From the NCBI GenBank assembly GCA_947476295.1, contig CANJQC010000034.1, positions 1 through 45,516 on the forward strand: a stretch of DNA of 45,516 nucleotides. The letters run 5' to 3'. A model generated the notes under the pieces. It had not been told where the DNA came from, searched no databases, and saw nothing but the letters and a program-made list of their open reading frames with translations. Positions 43,964 to 45,516 of this stretch are shown here, piece after piece. Both the position numbers and the translations under genes were made by a program. Origin of the DNA: Planctomycetaceae bacterium. Its GTDB lineage: Bacteria > Planctomycetota > Planctomycetia > Planctomycetales > Planctomycetaceae. The first letter of the stretch is position 1, and every line of letters starts with the position of its first letter.

Positions 43964-44819
43964 ACAACTCTTCGCAGTCTTTGAACTTCCCGGATGTCAG
44001 TCCCTTCTTGAACCACTTGACTCGTTGGTCGGAGCGACCGTGAGTAAATCGTTCCGGAACAACATGTCCTGTCGCTTCACGTTGAAGTGTGTCGTCGCCG
44101 ATCTGGTTGGCGGCGTTGATGCCTTCTTCCATATCGCCGTCTTCCAGAATGTCGTACGCTTTGTGAGCATGATGAGCCCAGACACCGGCGAGGAAGTCGG
44201 CCTGCAGCTCCAGCCGCACGGACATCTGATTTGAAAGTCGTTCGTCTCGTTGCGACCTTGCCTCGTTGACGATGTCGCTGAAACCAGTCAGGTTCTGCAC
44301 ATGATGAGCGATCTCATGGGCGAGCACGTACGCCTGAGCAAAATCACCCTTGGCATGATGGCGTGTCGCCAGTTCATCAAAGAACGAAGGATCGATATAA
44401 ACCTGCTCATCAGCCGGACAGTAAAACGGCCCCATCACGGCACTGGCGTTTCCGCAACCGGATGCAACGCTGTCCGAGAAAATAACGACCTTCGGAGGCG
44501 TATAGACAGCTCCCTGAACTTGTTCCTTGAAAAGCTTCGTCCAGATTGTCTCTGTATCGTGCAGAATAACACTGATAAATTCCTTGCTTTTGTCGTCAAT
44601 GCCTTTTCCCGGAGTTGCTGGCGCAGAAGCAGCTCGATCTTGGAGATTTTTGGCGACGTTGACCACCAATCGCTGCTGATCTTCAGTCGCACCGAACATT
44701 TTCATGGCGATCATCAATACGAGCAGCAGCAAGCCACCACCGCCCGCCGCAACCGCCGGCCCTCGCATGCCGCGACGATCCTCAACATTTGAACTTTGTT
44801 CACGACCTTCCCACTTCAT
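43938..44819 (-). CDS. Neutral zinc metallopeptidase (YpfJ family)
   Basis: 293 residues. A basic N-terminal stretch with 'RRGMRG' leads to one membrane helix ('GGGGLLLLVLMIAMKMFG', about 26-43). The catalytic domain has 'VVIFSDSVASGCGNASAVMG', 'FYCPADEQVYIDPSFFDEL' and the zinc-binding 'HEIAHH' (168-173). The C-terminal region 'FTHGRSDQRVKWFKKG' with a following Cys is typical of the family. YpfJ proteins are inner-membrane anchored with the peptidase domain in the periplasm; physiological substrates are not known. Transcribed leftwards, convergent with the MFS gene. Confidence 0.93.
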   Translation of the reverse strand: MKWEGREQSSNVEDRRGMRGPAVAAGGGGLLLLVLMIAMKMFGATEDQQRLVVNVAKNLQDRAASAPATPGKGIDDKSKEFISVILHDTETIWTKLFKEQVQGAVYTPPKVVIFSDSVASGCGNASAVMGPFYCPADEQVYIDPSFFDELATRHHAKGDFAQAYVLAHEIAHHVQNLTGFSDIVNEARSQRDERLSNQMSVRLELQADFLAGVWAHHAHKAYDILEDGDMEEGINAANQIGDDTLQREATGHVVPERFTHGRSDQRVKWFKKGLTSGKFKDCEELFKIAYEKL

Positions 44820-45168
44820 GATGTCGTCTCGCTGGAAAAAACTGCACTGCAGCCTGCCAAGTGCTTTGGCAACGCCGGATTGATTGGGTCAACATATTTC
44901 TTGAGAGGATTCTAGCCATCGCCGTTCGGATTCTACAGAACGATCGTCGGAGCCAGTAAAAAAATATCGTGACGGATCTTTGCGAGCTTTCAATCAACCC
45001 CGACCACTGGCTTTTGAAGTTTCGCATTTCAGACCTTCCGGGCCTTATACAGCGACCCAATCGGGTTGTGAGCGAATCCCGCGCCAAATTTTTCCCATAA
45101 TCACCACGCCAGCTGTGAGAAGGATCCGCATTGCGGCAAAAGCGGTCACTCAGTTGCAGGGGATACCT
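44820..45168. other. Gene-free stretch left of the tandem repeat
   Basis: 349 bp without a supported gene; short frames on both strands have no motif or ribosome-binding site. It probably contains the promoter of the leftward YpfJ-type gene. No internal repeat was seen. Confidence 0.45.
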
Positions 45169-45516
45169 GGGCCATCGTTTGCTCCACTTTCGCTATAAAT
45201 CTCTGTGGCTCCGTGCCTCTGTGAGGAAGAAATTGTTCTCACGGAGGCACGGAGTTCGCGGAGGAAGTGAGTTGCGGAGAGGAGGTTCGCGGCGAGCTGC
45301 GTTTTCCAATTCGTCTACCGGGGCCATCGTTTGCTCCACTTTCGCTATAAATCTCTGTGGCTCCGCGCCTCTGTGAGGAAGAGATTGTTCTCACGGAGGC
45401 ACGGAGCTCGCGGAGGAAGTGAGTTGCGGAGAGGAGGTTCGCGGCGAGCTGCGTTTTCCAATTCGTCTACCGGGGCCATCGTTTGCTCCACTTTCGCTAT
45501 AAATCTCTGTGGCTCC
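45169..45516. repeat. 152-bp tandem repeat, 2.3 copies, cut by window edge
   Basis: Units start at 45169, 45321 and 45473 (each opening GGGCCATCGTTTGCTCCACT), a spacing of exactly 152 bp. The first two copies differ at a few positions only (for example GTGCC versus GCGCC just after CTCC). Each unit has a 17-bp hairpin: CTCCGTGCCTCTGTGAG pairs with CTCACGGAGGCACGGAG around a 12-nt loop; in copy 1 the stem has a single G-U, in copy 2 an added mismatch. The array continues past the right edge, so the copy number is unknown. The CTCTGTGGCTCCGTG type core is known to me as a widespread intergenic element. Confidence 0.9.

Noticed and set aside
45169-45516. CRISPR array
   Set aside because: The 152-bp units are repeated almost in full without unique spacers, and no cas genes are present.

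Overview
The window looks like chromosome from a member of the Planctomycetota. The evidence is the paired DUF1549/DUF1553 and DUF1501 genes at the left end (families that are greatly expanded in planctomycetes), a PPC-domain secreted protein beside them, a Tat-exported Gfo/Idh/MocA oxidoreductase, and a moderate GC content with many GTG/TTG starts. Genus cannot be assigned from the sequence alone.

Layout. 1-5796 (+): DUF1549/DUF1553 protein (5' end outside the window), Tat-exported DUF1501 protein and a secreted PPC-repeat protein, probably one operon. 5801-7384 (-): LplT-like MFS protein. 7726-7861: tRNA-Pro(UGG) with a strong intrinsic terminator, followed by about 750 bp without an intact gene that may hold degraded coding sequence. 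8609-23124: a divergent Wzx/Wzy-type exopolysaccharide (EPS) locus. Its minus arm, read from 18114 leftwards, is chain-length/co-polymerase protein, GT4, GT2, O-antigen-ligase/polymerase, flippase and two FemAB-like acyltransferases, mostly joined by 4-nt ATGA overlaps. Its plus arm is the initiating phosphoglycosyl transferase, a membrane protein with a degenerate GGDEF domain, a NodB-type polysaccharide deacetylase and a Wza-like outer-membrane export lipoprotein. 23477-28455 (+): DUF1932-type dehydrogenase, RraA-family protein, two ATP-grasp ligases and a frameshifted membrane-protein pseudogene. 28419-31182 (-): YdeP/FdhF-type molybdopterin oxidoreductase and a DUF2237 protein. 31526-34182: a single-span membrane protein, an ExeA-like AAA ATPase, and (-) an LptF/LptG-family permease. 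34817-44819: thioredoxin-trypsin fusion, membrane TPR protein (-), ApbE flavin transferase, DoxX-type protein with a large insert, Gfo/Idh/MocA oxidoreductase, a possible 35-residue membrane miniprotein, TetA-like MFS, and (-) YpfJ-type zinc metallopeptidase. 45169-45516: a 152-bp tandem repeat running off the right edge.

How the genes may work together. The EPS locus contains all core steps of a Wzy-dependent pathway: priming on undecaprenyl phosphate, elongation, flipping, polymerisation, length control, deacetylation and outer-membrane export. No BY-kinase or cognate phosphatase is visible. The most interesting inference is that two FemAB-like enzymes inside the locus and two ATP-grasp ligases just beyond it could attach amino acids or short peptides to the polysaccharide or to a linked product; this is untested. 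Other points worth attention are the degenerate GGDEF protein inside the EPS operon, the thioredoxin-protease fusion, oversized loops in the DoxX and TetA-like proteins, and several gene remnants. All functional names rest on reading motifs by eye; no database search was run.
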